Below are positions 1 to 10,790 of a stretch of DNA of 64,000 nucleotides, one piece after another; within the stretch, counting starts at the first letter, position 1, and the number at the start of each line of letters is the position of its first letter. The notes beneath the pieces were generated by a model, which searched no databases, was not told the origin of the DNA, and saw only the letters and a list, made by a program, of their open reading frames with translations. The position numbers were made by a program, and so were the translations under genes. This DNA comes from Glossina fuscipes (taxonomy: Eukaryota; Arthropoda; Insecta; Diptera; Glossinidae). The stretch spans positions 155,009 through 219,008 of the forward strand of contig NW_024003472.1 of the NCBI RefSeq assembly GCF_014805625.2, read 5' to 3'.

Positions 1-1540
1 CACTCAAAAAACCCTCAGTCAACAACGGCAAATATGAGTACGTCTGAGTGTCATTTGGTCAAAATGGAATTAAACCCAACCTCAACAGCGTTGCTACGTC
101 TATATCGATGACGTGATCATATTTCGAAAAAACGATGCGAATTATTAAAAGATGAAGTCAAATTTTTAGGTTTTATAGTAGGAACAAATGGAATTAAACC
201 CAACCTCAACAAAATCCAAGTAATCGTGGACTTTCCGCCACCTAAAGCACTCAAAGATCTACGATTATTTCTTGGAATGGCAGGCTACTATAAGAGGTTC
301 AGTACGGATTTTACTAAGCTTGCCAAGCCCCTGACAAGCCTTTTAAGAAGGGAGGATGGATGCGTGTCCAAACAAGCCTCTGAGGTTAGGAAAAGCGCAG
401 GTGAATCCTTCAATCACCAAAAATTCCCCAAGTGCGAATGAAGTCATATTGACTCATCCACTTCGATAAACTCTTCAAACTTACGACAAACGCACCCAAC
501 TTCCGCAAAGGAGCAGTTTTATCCCAGGATAGGGGACCAATAACATTCTTATTTCGTACTCTGAGTAAGACAGAAAAGGACTACGCTACAAACGAGAAGG
601 AAATGCTTACCATAATAAGTTCATTGGAAGCGCTGCGTAATTACCTATACGGATCAGCAAAGGTCAACATATACACGATCAACCATTTAAGCTCTGAGTA
701 GCAGAAACACAAACCAGAAACTCAAAAGATGGAAAACAATCCTCGAAGAATATACCAAGCTGTTGTAATACAAACCCGACAGGGAAAACATCGTAGCCGA
801 CTGCCTGTCCAGACCACCAACGAACAAGGAAACATAATCCTTAGCTGGTACCGTCCATAGCGACGAAAGTTTAGGATAGCACTTAACTCCATCAGTGGAA
901 GTCCCAGTAAACGTGCTCCGGAATCAGTTAATTATTAAGCACGGCAATCAGGACAGCTACGAATTACAAACCATTTTTAAAAATTTTTTTTGATACACAA
1001 TAACCCAGAAGGAACTCACCGATGAAGCTTTGATAGAGATGTTAAAAAGATATGTCTATCCTAATATCATCAACGGTCTGTGCACCACAGAACCAGTTAT
1101 GAGGAGAAATCAAAATTTCTACCCATAGCGTTTTAAAGATTATCACACAAGATTCTCACAAACAATAGCAAAGGATATAGAAATCGAAGAATCGCAGACA
1201 GAAACAATTTATCAGGAACATCATAGAGCCCATAGAAACGCTAAAGAAAATCGCCTACAGATCCTGCAGTAATATTTCTTCCCAAACATGTCAGCCAAAG
1301 TCAGGAAAATAGTAACAACTGCAAAACATGAAAGGAAAATAAATACGATCGTCATCCCAACAACACAGATAGTCAACCTACACCAATTCGAACTCACACG
1401 CACCACACCCTACACATCGATATCTTCTCTACCGAAAGACAACTGGTACTGACCGCCATAGACAAATTTACCAAATTCGCAATAACGAAACTGACTCAAT
1501 TCCGTTCTGTTGAACACCTGAAGCTTGGGAAAATAATAAG
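1..1540 (+). pseudogene. pol: Errantivirus-type (gypsy group) pol remnant: RT, RNase H, integrase
   Basis: Seen: the reverse transcriptase active-site motif YIDD is encoded at 101-112. The RT thumb/connection region follows (FLGMAGYYKRF, within 226-441). An RNase H region lies at about 480-825, with GAVLSQ, a YATNEKE motif and an ending like YKPDRENIVADCLSR. An integrase zinc-binding and core region lies at about 1,021-1,510 (QEEHHRAHRNA-like, then HIDIFSTERQLVLTAIDKF). The reading frame changes several times and has stops (for example at the TGTTGTAA around 763), so no polyprotein can be made. In an intact element this enzyme set copies the RNA genome and integrates the DNA. The order of domains and the wording of the RNase H and integrase motifs match the gypsy/17.6/ZAM group of insect errantiviruses. 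The 5' part is cut by the window edge, and the integrase is cut by a deletion that joins it to env. Confidence 0.88.
62..211 (+). repeat. 26-nt direct repeat inside the RT remnant
   Basis: The same 26 nt (beginning AAATGGAATTAAACCC) occur at 62-87 and 186-211. The downstream copy fits the RT coding context (GTNGIKPNLN). The upstream copy sits where the RT fingers/palm segment before YIDD should be, so it looks pasted in by template switching or repair. Confidence 0.85.
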
Positions 1541-1544
1541 GAAA

Positions 1545-2455
1545 AGATTATTGTATTTCACAGGATCCGCCTGGAAATTGATCGCGGGTAAACCCGATCA
1601 TGAAGATCTTCTGAAAATACAGGACAAAATAAACAATTTATTACAAAACAACAAGGGACAAACCGTAATCAACAAACTTTACGAGGACAGGTACAACAAT
1701 ATAACCAAAATCACTAATATCATGCTACAAGAATTTAAATCTGGAAAAACTAATAATAAAGAAAAAAGATTTCCAATACCCAATACCAAGTAAAAATCCT
1801 TAAAGAGGAACTGGAGAATATAAATCACGCCGTCCATTGGCCCAAGGCCGGAATAATAAACTTGCTTACTTTATCCGAGAAGAATACACAGTTATCAATA
1901 AGAGCAATAAATAGAGAAAAAATACCATTTGAAACAATAGGAGAGGCATTAAATCTATCCGAAATAAAAATATTGACTAATTCCATCTCAATCCCCTATA
2001 TTATCAAAATTCCAATAACCAGTGAACAGTTGCACGAAACTATTCTTTTAAAAGCTGCAAAACGAAATAATAATAAGGCAACTGATCTTCAATCAAAGAC
2101 CATCATAAATTCAAAGGACATAATATTCACGATATTGAATAAATATAAATCGTACCAAAATCTATTTGTTTTTAAAAGGCAAGAACTTATCAATATAACA
2201 AACACTACTTGTATTCCAAACTTGTTAAATAGTAAACAAGCCATTTGCAATATTGTAAACAACCAGCACTTTCTGATTATAGATGCAATATCTCCCGGTG
2301 TAATTTTATTAAACGGGTTTTCCGGCATCCTCGAGGTAGAAACGGAACAACAATTCCTGAACGGAACTTTCCTAATAAGGTTCCATAACGTTTCAATCCG
2401 TGTTAACGGAAAGACCTACTCATTTCTCACCAACCTCTCATTGCTACTACTATAA
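1545..2455 (+). pseudogene. env: Errantivirus env remnant
   Basis: Two adjacent open stretches (1,551-1,793 and 1,862-2,455), separated by a frame change, read as the envelope protein of a gypsy-group errantivirus. The first contains the WKLIAGKPDHEDL stretch that follows the cleavage/fusion region in this family. The second holds the ectodomain part with ISPGVILLNGFSG and a conserved NGTFLIRFHN segment near the end. In intact elements env is a membrane glycoprotein; here the signal peptide, surface-domain start and membrane anchor are missing or out of frame, so this is a fragment. It sits immediately after integrase sequence with no full pol C-terminus, showing an internal deletion. Assignment rests on motif wording and gene order. 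Confidence 0.85.
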
Positions 2456-3370
2456 ACACTTCCCACCAATCTCGTATTGCACCCTACTATAAACATTATT
2501 TTAAAATTGCTGACTGTCAATCATTGGATAACCCAAAGGTATCCTATAAGGTAATTAGTTAAAACAAAATCAATTTATTACTAGACATCATTTGTGTTAA
2601 CATCCAAAAAGGTCCTAAACCAGAAAATAAAATTGTAAACTAAAAATTGTTAAATAAAGAGAAAATAAAATTGCGTTTTAATTAACCACAGAAGAAAAAC
2701 CCAATCAACGCAAAGGTACAAAAAACTTATTTAACTTATATGTAACTTTGTATACCAAACACGTAAACGGACTTTAATATGTTGCAGATTTTTGCACTTT
2801 CCATGGCTGAGTTGCCACATTGGTCAAGACTAACCATTTATTGTCATGTCGACGGAAGGTTTAAAATTTCAAAGCTTTCTGGTTTGATGGTAACTGTGCG
2901 CTGCAACATTGTTCGAGAGTAACTTTGGTTGCCAGGTTTAATTTATCATCTTACGGCTAAATTGTTAATAACCGCGGCGTAATGGCTTGTTCATTTGGGG
3001 CGTGTTTTATGCAGAAGCGCGCAACTTGCTGAGTTGTCAAACCACAATTTTTCATTTCCGTGAGTCGTTAGAATCTTAGAATAGATTTTGCAATATATAA
3101 AGTAAGCCGCTTTGGCTCACGAACGCCTACGTTTACGCTGCATTGGTATTAGATATATCGGCTATACCTATATATTACAGTGTCAAAAATAATGGGCGGA
3201 GGTCGAAAAAATTGTAGGGTGGGAGTAACCTTGCAGAAATTCTGGGTCTGACCGTGGTCAGGCGAGTGGGTCGTCCCCTCAAGCATTGGTAAGTATTTGT
3301 GAGTTTGCGTGTGACTGTAACATGTCGGCTGCGGCTGTGCTTGAAAATAGTGCTGTGACTCAGCTACCGC
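2456..3370. other. Region without a recognised gene (possible LTR/3' flank of the errantivirus)
   Basis: AT-rich sequence following env. A 3' LTR would be expected here, but I could not identify matching terminal repeats because the 5' LTR lies outside the window. No coding pattern is evident. Confidence 0.4.
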
Positions 3371-3371
3371 G

Positions 3372-4620
3372 GTGGCTCCAGCTGCAGCTGCTGCTGTTTC
3401 TATTGCTGGTGCGTGTAAGCGGAAGCCGCGGTTGTTGGCAACTGATGCGGTTGCGAAGGTGAATGCAGTGACGGACTGTTCGCATGCGTCTTCAATCCCG
3501 ACAAAGTTGCGTGCGCTGCTGACGAGCAAGTATGAGGCAATATTGTGTAGTCTGTTCGCAGAACATCCGCGCTTAAAGCGCCGCAATGAAGGGCCTGAAA
3601 GTTGCGGCGGATGTTTCGCGCCGCCCAACTCTTTTGGAGGGGGTGCCTCTTACCACGCCGGTCCATGTACCGGCTATTGTGGCTGCGCCGGCTGCTCCGT
3701 TGCCTAAGCCAATGGAAGCCTGCGGTTACGAGCAATAAAAAGTAAAAACACCAAGAGAGGTGATTAAGAAGGTTGTCGGGCGTACGGACTCGCGATATTA
3801 AACCGATTTGTTCAGGTAGCACTGTTATAAGCAGATCGTCTGAAGAGGAGAGGGAAAAAGTCGTGATCAATGCGAAATTCGAGGAAGTAGGGCTCAAAGT
3901 GTCCGCTTCAGACAAGTTGAGCCCGCAAATAAATGTGGAGGCAGTCCTTCCGCAAGGTAGTCGGTCTGATTTCATGAAATACAATGGGCAGAAACTAATA
4001 AGGACGTTAATGTGGTTCTCGAGAGAACCAATGGGGCCATAAAGGTTATTTTGAACTCTAGCGGGATGTACGCTCACTGGATATCATTCAAAGAGCGCCC
4101 TTTCGATGAAGTTCCCAATTGCTTGCACTGCTTAAGTTTTGGCAACAGAATTAAGGACTTTAGGGACAAGATCGTGTTTTGAAGACACTGTAATCAAATA
4201 AATCGCAGGTGTATGTACGAACGGAAAAATCTGTAGGAACTGTTAATTGAGGGGTCTTGCGGCTGGATATTTATTGATGTCTAAATACAACAAGATGATT
4301 GTACGTGTGGCTGCTCGACAGTTATTAAGCGACAGTTAATATGGCCAAAGTATGCCTGAGATGGGCAATAGCTCTGCACTGCTGCAAGAATACCACGCGT
4401 CCGGTAGTAGACTTAGAGGGTTGCCCATGGACATGGATATATTTCTTCTAACTAATACCCATTCTGCTGTCATTGTGAATGATGTAAATGTGGGGCCATA
4501 TTTTTGCTTGCTAGCCGCTATGGCTTCTACGTGTCCGTTGGGACCCCTTACGGAAGATTGCTGCTTCCTAGCGTCCATTATAGTTCATTCAGCAACTGTA
4601 TGGTTACTTTAAGTGTATGG
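3372..4620 (+). pseudogene. Decayed LINE ORF1 (gag-like) with two damaged zinc knuckles
   Basis: GC content rises compared with its surroundings. An Ala/Val-rich N-terminal stretch (3,372-3,707) is followed by broken frames. At about 4,111-4,215 two adjacent CCHC-type knuckles can be read: CLHCLSFGN...KDF, then RHCNQINRRC. In both, ligands are replaced (His to Asn, Cys to Phe or a stop). Paired knuckles after an RNA-binding region are typical of ORF1 proteins of R1/LOA/I-type non-LTR retrotransposons; the exact clade is uncertain. Sequence down to about 4,620 could be the start of an endonuclease ORF but shows no firm motif. Several stops and frame changes make it nonfunctional. It differs in base composition and motif from the main LINE family in this window. 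Confidence 0.5.
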
Positions 4621-5524
4621 ATTCGGTATTGCGGCTTGTTAGTTACGTCGCTTAGTTCTGGGACCGCATGCTAACTCTTATTCATCTTTATGGTTTAGCA
4701 AAATGCCAGAATTGGCTCTCACTCACTCAATCAAATAAGAGGCGAAGAGTAGTCCGGATGATGTCTAATTATTACGGAATTGAAACACAATCTCTTCATT
4801 ACGGAATCGAAACTCAATTTAATATTGTTAAACCATATTTAGGTAGTTTTCAAATATTAATTTAATAGATAATTTTCCCAACATTACCGTGAACTTTTCT
4901 ATCAACTTTCCTTCTTCTTGCTTCTACACATAGAATTTTCATTTTTTTAATATATAATGAGTCTATCTCAAACTGATCATATTTCTTTAACGATGATCTT
5001 ATATGTGGCTCTGCTCCGCTTAGCAGGAGTTATTTTATCACATAAAAGATTATACATTTCTTGACTAACGTAAAATCATAGAAGATTAACCTTGTTGTTA
5101 TCTTTGCAACCAGAAATCATCCGAATCATCTCAAACTGCGCCACCCATCTTTACCCAGAACGTGAGAAGCAAATGTCTCAATTTGCAAAGATGACAAAGT
5201 TTTGATTGATTGAGTATCTCCATATTTTGAGTGATATATGCTATAAACGGCTTCGGTTTTTTAAAGTGGTGTATGTCATTGGAGCGAATATTTGCACCAT
5301 TCATGTCGCTTTTTCTGGCCAAAATTGTTGTAAAATTTTGAAATCTTTTTTTTTTTAATTTGACCAATCACTCTGTGGATGTCCCTCTTCCTGTAAATCT
5401 CAGAGGATCCCCTCTACGCTTGTTACTCGGCCACCGCCAGAAATATGTGAGTAAATAGAAAGGGATATGGTCGCAGCCTTCAGTAATCTACAAATTCAAG
5501 AAACTGTAAAGTGCATTAATTTTT
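4621..5524. other. Unassigned region with a short tandem repeat
   Basis: No recognised gene. At about 4,770-4,830 a unit of roughly 20 nt (TTACGGAATYGAAAC...) appears twice in tandem. A 78-codon open stretch on the minus strand (5,131-5,367) has no family I know; it starts in an A-rich tract. The junction with LINE A is near 5,525. Confidence 0.4.
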
Positions 5525-5698
5525 TTTAATCAAAAAAAACCAAAGCATGTACCCAACTAGCATGGAGTCACACCCACAACTATTATAGAACCAAATTGCA
5601 AATAAACCCCTAAGCCATCGCAAGCATGCAAATGCTTGGCAGCGGGTAACGGTAAAGAACAATTAACTTTCGAATCATAATGACTTGTTAAGGTTAAA

Positions 5699-8523
5699 GT
5701 TAATTTAAGTACGAAATAGGTAAATCGCGTGTATTGAGCAATGCTGCTTTAATGGACTCTAAGAAGTCCGATAGCGAAAATAAGTGATAGACGTCATCTA
5801 GGTTTCTGCAAACAACTCTGAGCGCCCTAAACAGCTTATAACGATATTTACATTGACAAAGCTTAAAGTGCCCAGAGAAGCGGTTAGGGACATGAAAGCT
5901 TATCTAACTAAGTAATGCAGACGAGTCAGTAGTACCATTTATAACTTTGATTACGAAGGAAACACCAAGAACAAACCTACGTTTCTCAAGAGACGGTAAG
6001 GACAGCAGAAGCAACCTATTTTCATAGGGGGGACGCAATCGAATCCCAATAAAAAAGGGCAGCCAGCAAGAATTGCTTTTGAACAGATTCAATTGAATCT
6101 ACATAGCACCTATATGAAGGAGACCACACAACAGAAGCGTACTAGAGTATAGGTCTAACTAAACACATGTCCAGTCTTTTCGTAGTATAAGGATCATCAA
6201 CATCTTTGACCACCCGTTTATAAAACCAAGCGCGGACCTAGCTTTGCTTAACACGAGCTCAATATGCAAGTTAAAACGTAACCTATGGTTAATTAGAACG
6301 CTTAAATTTGTGACCGAATCGACGTCCTCCAACTTATGCGAACAATTAAATACTGAGTAATGAATGACTTTCTTCTTGAGAAAGAAAGCTTCTTACATTT
6401 ACTCAGATTTAGTTTCAGAAGATTCAAAGAGCAACAAAATTATCCAAGTCTCCTTGAAGCTGATGTGATTGCGATTCAACAGGGAAGGAGGAAAACAGTT
6501 TCACATCATCCGCATACATTAAGAACTGGCTGGAATTAGCCACCGATGGAGGATCATTAATGTATAAAATAAATAAAATGGGACCTAAGTGGCTGCCTTG
6601 AGGTACGCCAGATATAACGGGGAATTCATCCGAGGTGATGAAGTTAAACAAAACCCTGAAGAATCTATTGTGCAGATAAGAGCTTATCCATTTCACTAAG
6701 TAGGGTGGGAAACCAGAGGCTTGGAGTTTAAAAATAAGTAGTCTATGGTTAACCATATCAAATGCTTTGCTTAAATCAGTGTAAATGACATCTGTGCGAG
6801 AGCCACTAGAAAAAGCCTTGAAAACATGACAGGTAAACTCGAACAAGTTGGTGACTGTAGATCGCCCTTTCCGAAAGCCGTGCTGGTGCGGAGAAATATA
6901 CGAATTAATGGCAAAGGCCAGATGTTGAGTCACAATACGTTCGAACAACTTGAGCAAGACACTCAACTTGGCTATGCCTCTATAGTTCTCAACAAATTGT
7001 GTACTTCCACTCTTGTGGATAGGAATAAGGAAACTACTCTTCCAACATGAAGGGAAAACACCTAAATACAAGGACATGTTAAAAATCTTTGAGATCACAC
7101 CACATAACTCGACAGCGCAAGATTTAAGTACATATGATGGAATTCCATCAGGTCCAGGCGAACAACTGTATTTTAGAGAACTCAACCCTTTAGAAACGTC
7201 ATCTTCCGAAATAACGAAGTTAGAAATTGAAACCAAGTTAGTTATAGGATATGGGTAGTTTGCTGGTAAATCGAAGTTAGCAACCGAAAATTTCGTCGGA
7301 AATACTCAGCAAATAGATTTGAGATTTCAAAATCATCCGAGGAATCAGACCCGTTAAAAGAAATATGAGAGGGATATGTGGAAATTTTTCTTTTAGAGTT
7401 AACAAATTTAGAAAAGTGTCTAGGGTTAGCAACCAAAGAGGATTTAATGAACTGAAGGTATCTGCAGTAATAACTGTGGTTGAAGGAGTTAAATCTGTGC
7501 GTCGCCACCGAGTAAGCGAAATAGTCGAGCGCAGAGCCACTTTTCGAATATATTTTGAATAGCGTGTTTTTTCTATTCTTGCAATATTTAATTGTCTTGT
7601 TCAACCAAGGGGGACACCTGCTTCGAGTTCGGCACTGCTTGATCGGAGCAGATGCAGCAATAGCTAGATTTAATGTATTGTAGAACGATGACAATAAGCT
7701 TTCAATATTACCGGTTGGGAAATCAAGCGTCAAATGTGAAAGACGATGTTTTAGCAATACAATATTGATTTTATGAAAATCATAACATTTATTTAAAGAA
7801 GTTTAATTTGGCACATTAAGGCAGTTCAACGAACGATCATTCTTATGGTGAAAGGAAATGCACATTGATGGATGATAAGGATCCTCAGGTAAAAAGGTGG
7901 ACAACGATTTACGTTAATCTCGGGAAAGTTGGCAAAGCAGAGATCAATTACAATTAGGGGTACGATTATATTGAACCAAATTATGATCAAACAATTCATT
8001 AAAGAACACAACGGCTCTACCAGATGTTGAGGTAGGAATCAAACAGCCAGAATTATCAGTGTTACACCAAGTGACTTGAGGCAAATTGAAGTCACCCAAT
8101 GCAACTACCAAATCGTTAAGTCTAGACCGCTTGGGCATTTCACAAATGAGGGCAGCGTGTTTCTTGTAAATGGAGATATCAGAATTTGGGGGAATATAGG
8201 AGCAGATTATAAATAGCTGTTTATTAGGCATTTTTGCACAAATGGCGACAAATTCAACGATAGGAGAAGTGGGAAATTCAATTAAATTGGACGGGACTGA
8301 CGCAGATATGGCAATTAATACACCACCACCAATGCGATTCACTTGATCATTTCTAAACACTTGGAAAGAATTATGAAAAAGTTCCGAAAAATGAAGACCG
8401 CGTTTCAGCCAAGTTTCTGTGAAGGCCAAACAGAAAAACTCCGTGCTCACTGAATTTAGAAAAGTGGAACGAATTTTTGAATTTAGGCCCCTAACATTTT
8501 GATAAATGAGAGATAGTGCGCCT
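5699..8523 (-). pseudogene. LINE A ORF2 remnant (endonuclease plus reverse transcriptase)
   Basis: From high to low coordinates: an apurinic-type endonuclease with FTETWLK and GDFNLPQVTW (8,450-7,944); a linker (7,757-7,242); a reverse transcriptase (7,236-6,424) with SPGPDGIP, NYRGIAKLS, QHGFRKGRSTV, DLSKAFDMVNH, GVPQGSHLGP and the catalytic YADD; and a C-terminal region (6,092-5,904) with YENRLLLLSLPSLEKRRF. In an intact element the protein nicks target DNA and primes cDNA on it. Frames are broken by a deletion of 11 nt after NRTPNCN (7,941-7,958), a net loss of 7 nt after the RT core (6,421-6,435), and others. Compared with copy C, most of the length is present. Confidence 0.9.
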
Positions 8524-8533
8524 GAAGAAACAT

Positions 8534-9064
8534 TTAGTTTTTTGAAGGCGACAAGACTATTGCTTTGGTATTACGGGGACAATCTCGAGGGATAAATTCC
8601 TTAATTAAGGATCCTACTGGCCACAGTGGTTTGTTTAACAACATATCACTGTTTTCAGTCGGAACTAGTATTTTAAAAGAGGAGATTGCCCTAGATTGAG
8701 AAGGAGCCATTTTGAAGATGCTAACGCGCTTTAAGTTGACTGATAGGACTTTCGCCGCCAGATAACTTTTTATGTTATCCACCGATGTTTCAGGTGCCAG
8801 TCTTGACACAAATATTGCTTTTCTGGGAGGAACTGCCATCAAGCAAATGTCAATACTTAGAACAAGAGGGGGTTCACGGTAGGAGAGTTTAGAGTTGGGG
8901 AGAATATAGATGGGGTTATCGCCCTTGTACCGGCAGCTTGTGAGACTTGCCCAGTCTGGTGACCAGCGTTCATATGCGAGTAGCCAGTGGGAGAGGATGA
9001 TTTATTTTTCTCTTCATTATATTTAGGCGATGGCGCTTGATTAGAGTGAGTGGCGGCTCTAGGG
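8534..9064 (-). pseudogene. LINE A ORF1 remnant (RRM-like C-terminal half)
   Basis: The C-terminal RRM-like region is open at 8,842-8,534 (FVSRLAPETSVDNIKSYL, then WPVGSLIKEFIPRD). Upstream, a Ser/Pro-rich linker reads in another frame down from 9,064 (PPRAATHSNQAPSP). The frame change lies just before MAVPPRK, at the same place as in copy B. The PHD-like N-terminus is absent because the copy is 5' truncated. In this LINE group ORF1 is an RNA-binding chaperone-like protein that packages the element RNA. Confidence 0.85.
8537..8543 (-). promoter_or_regulatory. Putative -1 ribosomal frameshift heptamer, LINE A
   Basis: On the minus strand ORF1 ends A-AAA-AAC followed directly by the stop TAA (8,536-8,534). 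The endonuclease frame is -1 relative to ORF1 and opens across this point. The heptamer is in the correct phase. Same arrangement as in copies B and C. Confidence 0.5.
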
Positions 9065-9589
9065 GGGATATTCAACAAAAAATTAAATATTAATTGCCGA
9101 AAACAAAATATAGACAACTATATTTGCCCTTAATATTGTCCAATCTTAATAGCTGCTGATAACGTAAAAATTAATCTGTCACTTAAGTCAACTGGACACG
9201 CTCCTGTAGCTCAAGATGTTCTTATATTTAAAAAGGATGTAAGTAATTGTTGCTTTCATGGACAGCAGTTCTTCCTACATACTACAATAGTAATGAAGTA
9301 TTCGAAAATGTCTGGAGCTTTAGGGATCTATGGATTATATTGATTTTAAACTCGACCTTTACGTTCTTTAAATGCCTTAATCGATTTTTTCAAACATCGG
9401 TTTGCTAATTTCTGGTTCCGTGTGTTATGTTCAATGTGTTTTGTTCGATATGTTCTTCTCTTGACAACTTGAAATATATTCATAATATCAAAAATATCAA
9501 TAATAAAGCACACATATACATAAGCATACAACATACTTTTGAGAACTTATTATTATTATTATTAACGTCCTGTAAAAGAAATAGAAATC
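9065..9589. other. Unassigned AT-rich spacer
   Basis: No recognised coding or repeat motif; short ATT and poly-A runs near 9,550-9,625, the latter possibly belonging to the 3' UTR of copy G. Confidence 0.4.
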
Positions 9590-10790
9590 AAATTCATATA
9601 TAAACAAACAAAAAAAAAAAAAAACACATACACTTTTATAAATGCAGCACATTTGCAATTAGCGCAGAAAGCGGCAAGAGTGAACTACTAAACGCATGCA
9701 AACATGCAAAAGCTTGGCAACCAAACATGGTAGACATGATTAGTTTCATTATAAAGCATACGAAATTTAGAAGATTAAAGCAAATATAAATCTAGATAGG
9801 CAAGACACGGATCAAACGTCATTTAGATGTTGAACGCACTGAAAAGCTTATAATTATATCTCCACTGAGTAATTTTTAGGAAATTAAATATTTTTGGAAA
9901 TATGGTTAGAAATGGTGACGATAATCTCTCCTAACGAGCTAGAAGAGTCAATATCACTTTATTAACTTAGCCAACAATGAAACACTTTGGATAAACCTTT
10001 GTTTCTCCGGTGAAGGTATGGCTCAGAAAAGCAATTTATTTTCATAAAACTAGGGGACTAGCGAAAAGCAAGAATTGATTTTGAGATGATCCCATCGAGT
10101 CAACGTAAAACTTACAGGAACTACCGTCAATTTTGAGGTAACTTTGTAGCCATATTCAGAAATGACTAAGTTGGGAACCGAAACAGAGCCAATTATCTGG
10201 TACCGGTAGTTGAGAAGTTTCAAAGATGTCACGAATAAGCCTGAAGTGTTTCATATAAATAAAAACCTCCGCACGAAGAGGAGCGTAGGAACAAATTAAG
10301 AATACGATTTTATTACTAACTTTTATTTTAGTGGCAATAAATTTAGTTTCTGGGAGAGTTGACAATTTCAATAAATAGGTAGGAAAGACCGGCGGCAATT
10401 AAAGTACCACCCTGAATTAAATTCAATCGATCTTTTGTGAATTTAATAAAGTTTCTATAAGCGCAAAATAAAAACGTGCCGTGTTTACAGTATTTAGATC
10501 AACGGACGAATTTGAGAATATAGGCCTTTAACATTTTGGTGAATGATAGCCACTAAGCCTGAAGGGCTATTTAGATCTATGTAGGTGAAAAGGCTATGGG
10601 ATCAGCATTTGAAAGTATGTCCGGCTGATCAATTTGCTTTTTGTGACATAATTTTCTTACTTTCGGACCGAACTAAGATCTTAAGGAGGACTAACCCGTC
10701 CGTCTGTGATGTCAGCTTCGTTAACAGCATACGAAATTTGACTTATACCTTTATGATTTTTATCTATAAATGGATGTTAAGCACACATTA
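9590..10790 (-). mobile_element. LINE copy G, collapsed by internal deletions
   Basis: On the minus strand the endonuclease start (IIHQNVKGLYSQI) lies near 10,560-10,510. Parts of the endonuclease follow (ICSYAPLRAEVFIY, 10,310-10,250), then a jump to the RT N-terminal segment (VSVPNLVISE, about 10,185-10,155). A second jump leads to the C-terminal region (10,100-9,960). The conserved 3' UTR block (GCCAAGCTTTTGCATGTTTGC) is at about 9,695-9,720, followed by a T-rich stretch near 9,625. The YADD core is deleted. It is more diverged than A, B and C, so an older insertion of the same family. Confidence 0.75.

Larger units (their letters stand above)
5525..9064 (-). mobile_element. LINE copy A (CR1/jockey-group non-LTR retrotransposon), 5' truncated and 3' clipped
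   Basis: Read on the minus strand: the C-terminal half of ORF1 (from 9,064), ORF1/ORF2 junction at 8,534-8,543, endonuclease, reverse transcriptase, ORF2 stop near 5,700, then the conserved 3' UTR block with GCATTTGCATGCTTGCGATGG near 5,620-5,640. The 5' end stops inside ORF1, as usual for LINE insertion. Unusually, the 3' UTR ends near 5,525 in a T-rich stretch and lacks the last part plus the (AATA)n tail kept by copies B, C and H, so it was clipped after insertion. Its disabling lesions are shared with copy B at 22.9-26.7 kb. Confidence 0.9.

Noticed and set aside
2456..3150. 3' LTR of the first errantivirus
   Set aside because: No second LTR is available for comparison and no clear terminal motif or polypurine tract could be fixed, so I did not call it.
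3149..4077. Two long minus-strand frames opposite the decayed LINE ORF1
   Set aside because: They are shadows caused by the GC-rich plus-strand sequence, which carries the zinc-knuckle motifs.
7013..7258. Plus-strand frames opposite LINE A RT
   Set aside because: Antisense shadows of the conserved RT; identical shadows occur opposite copy B.
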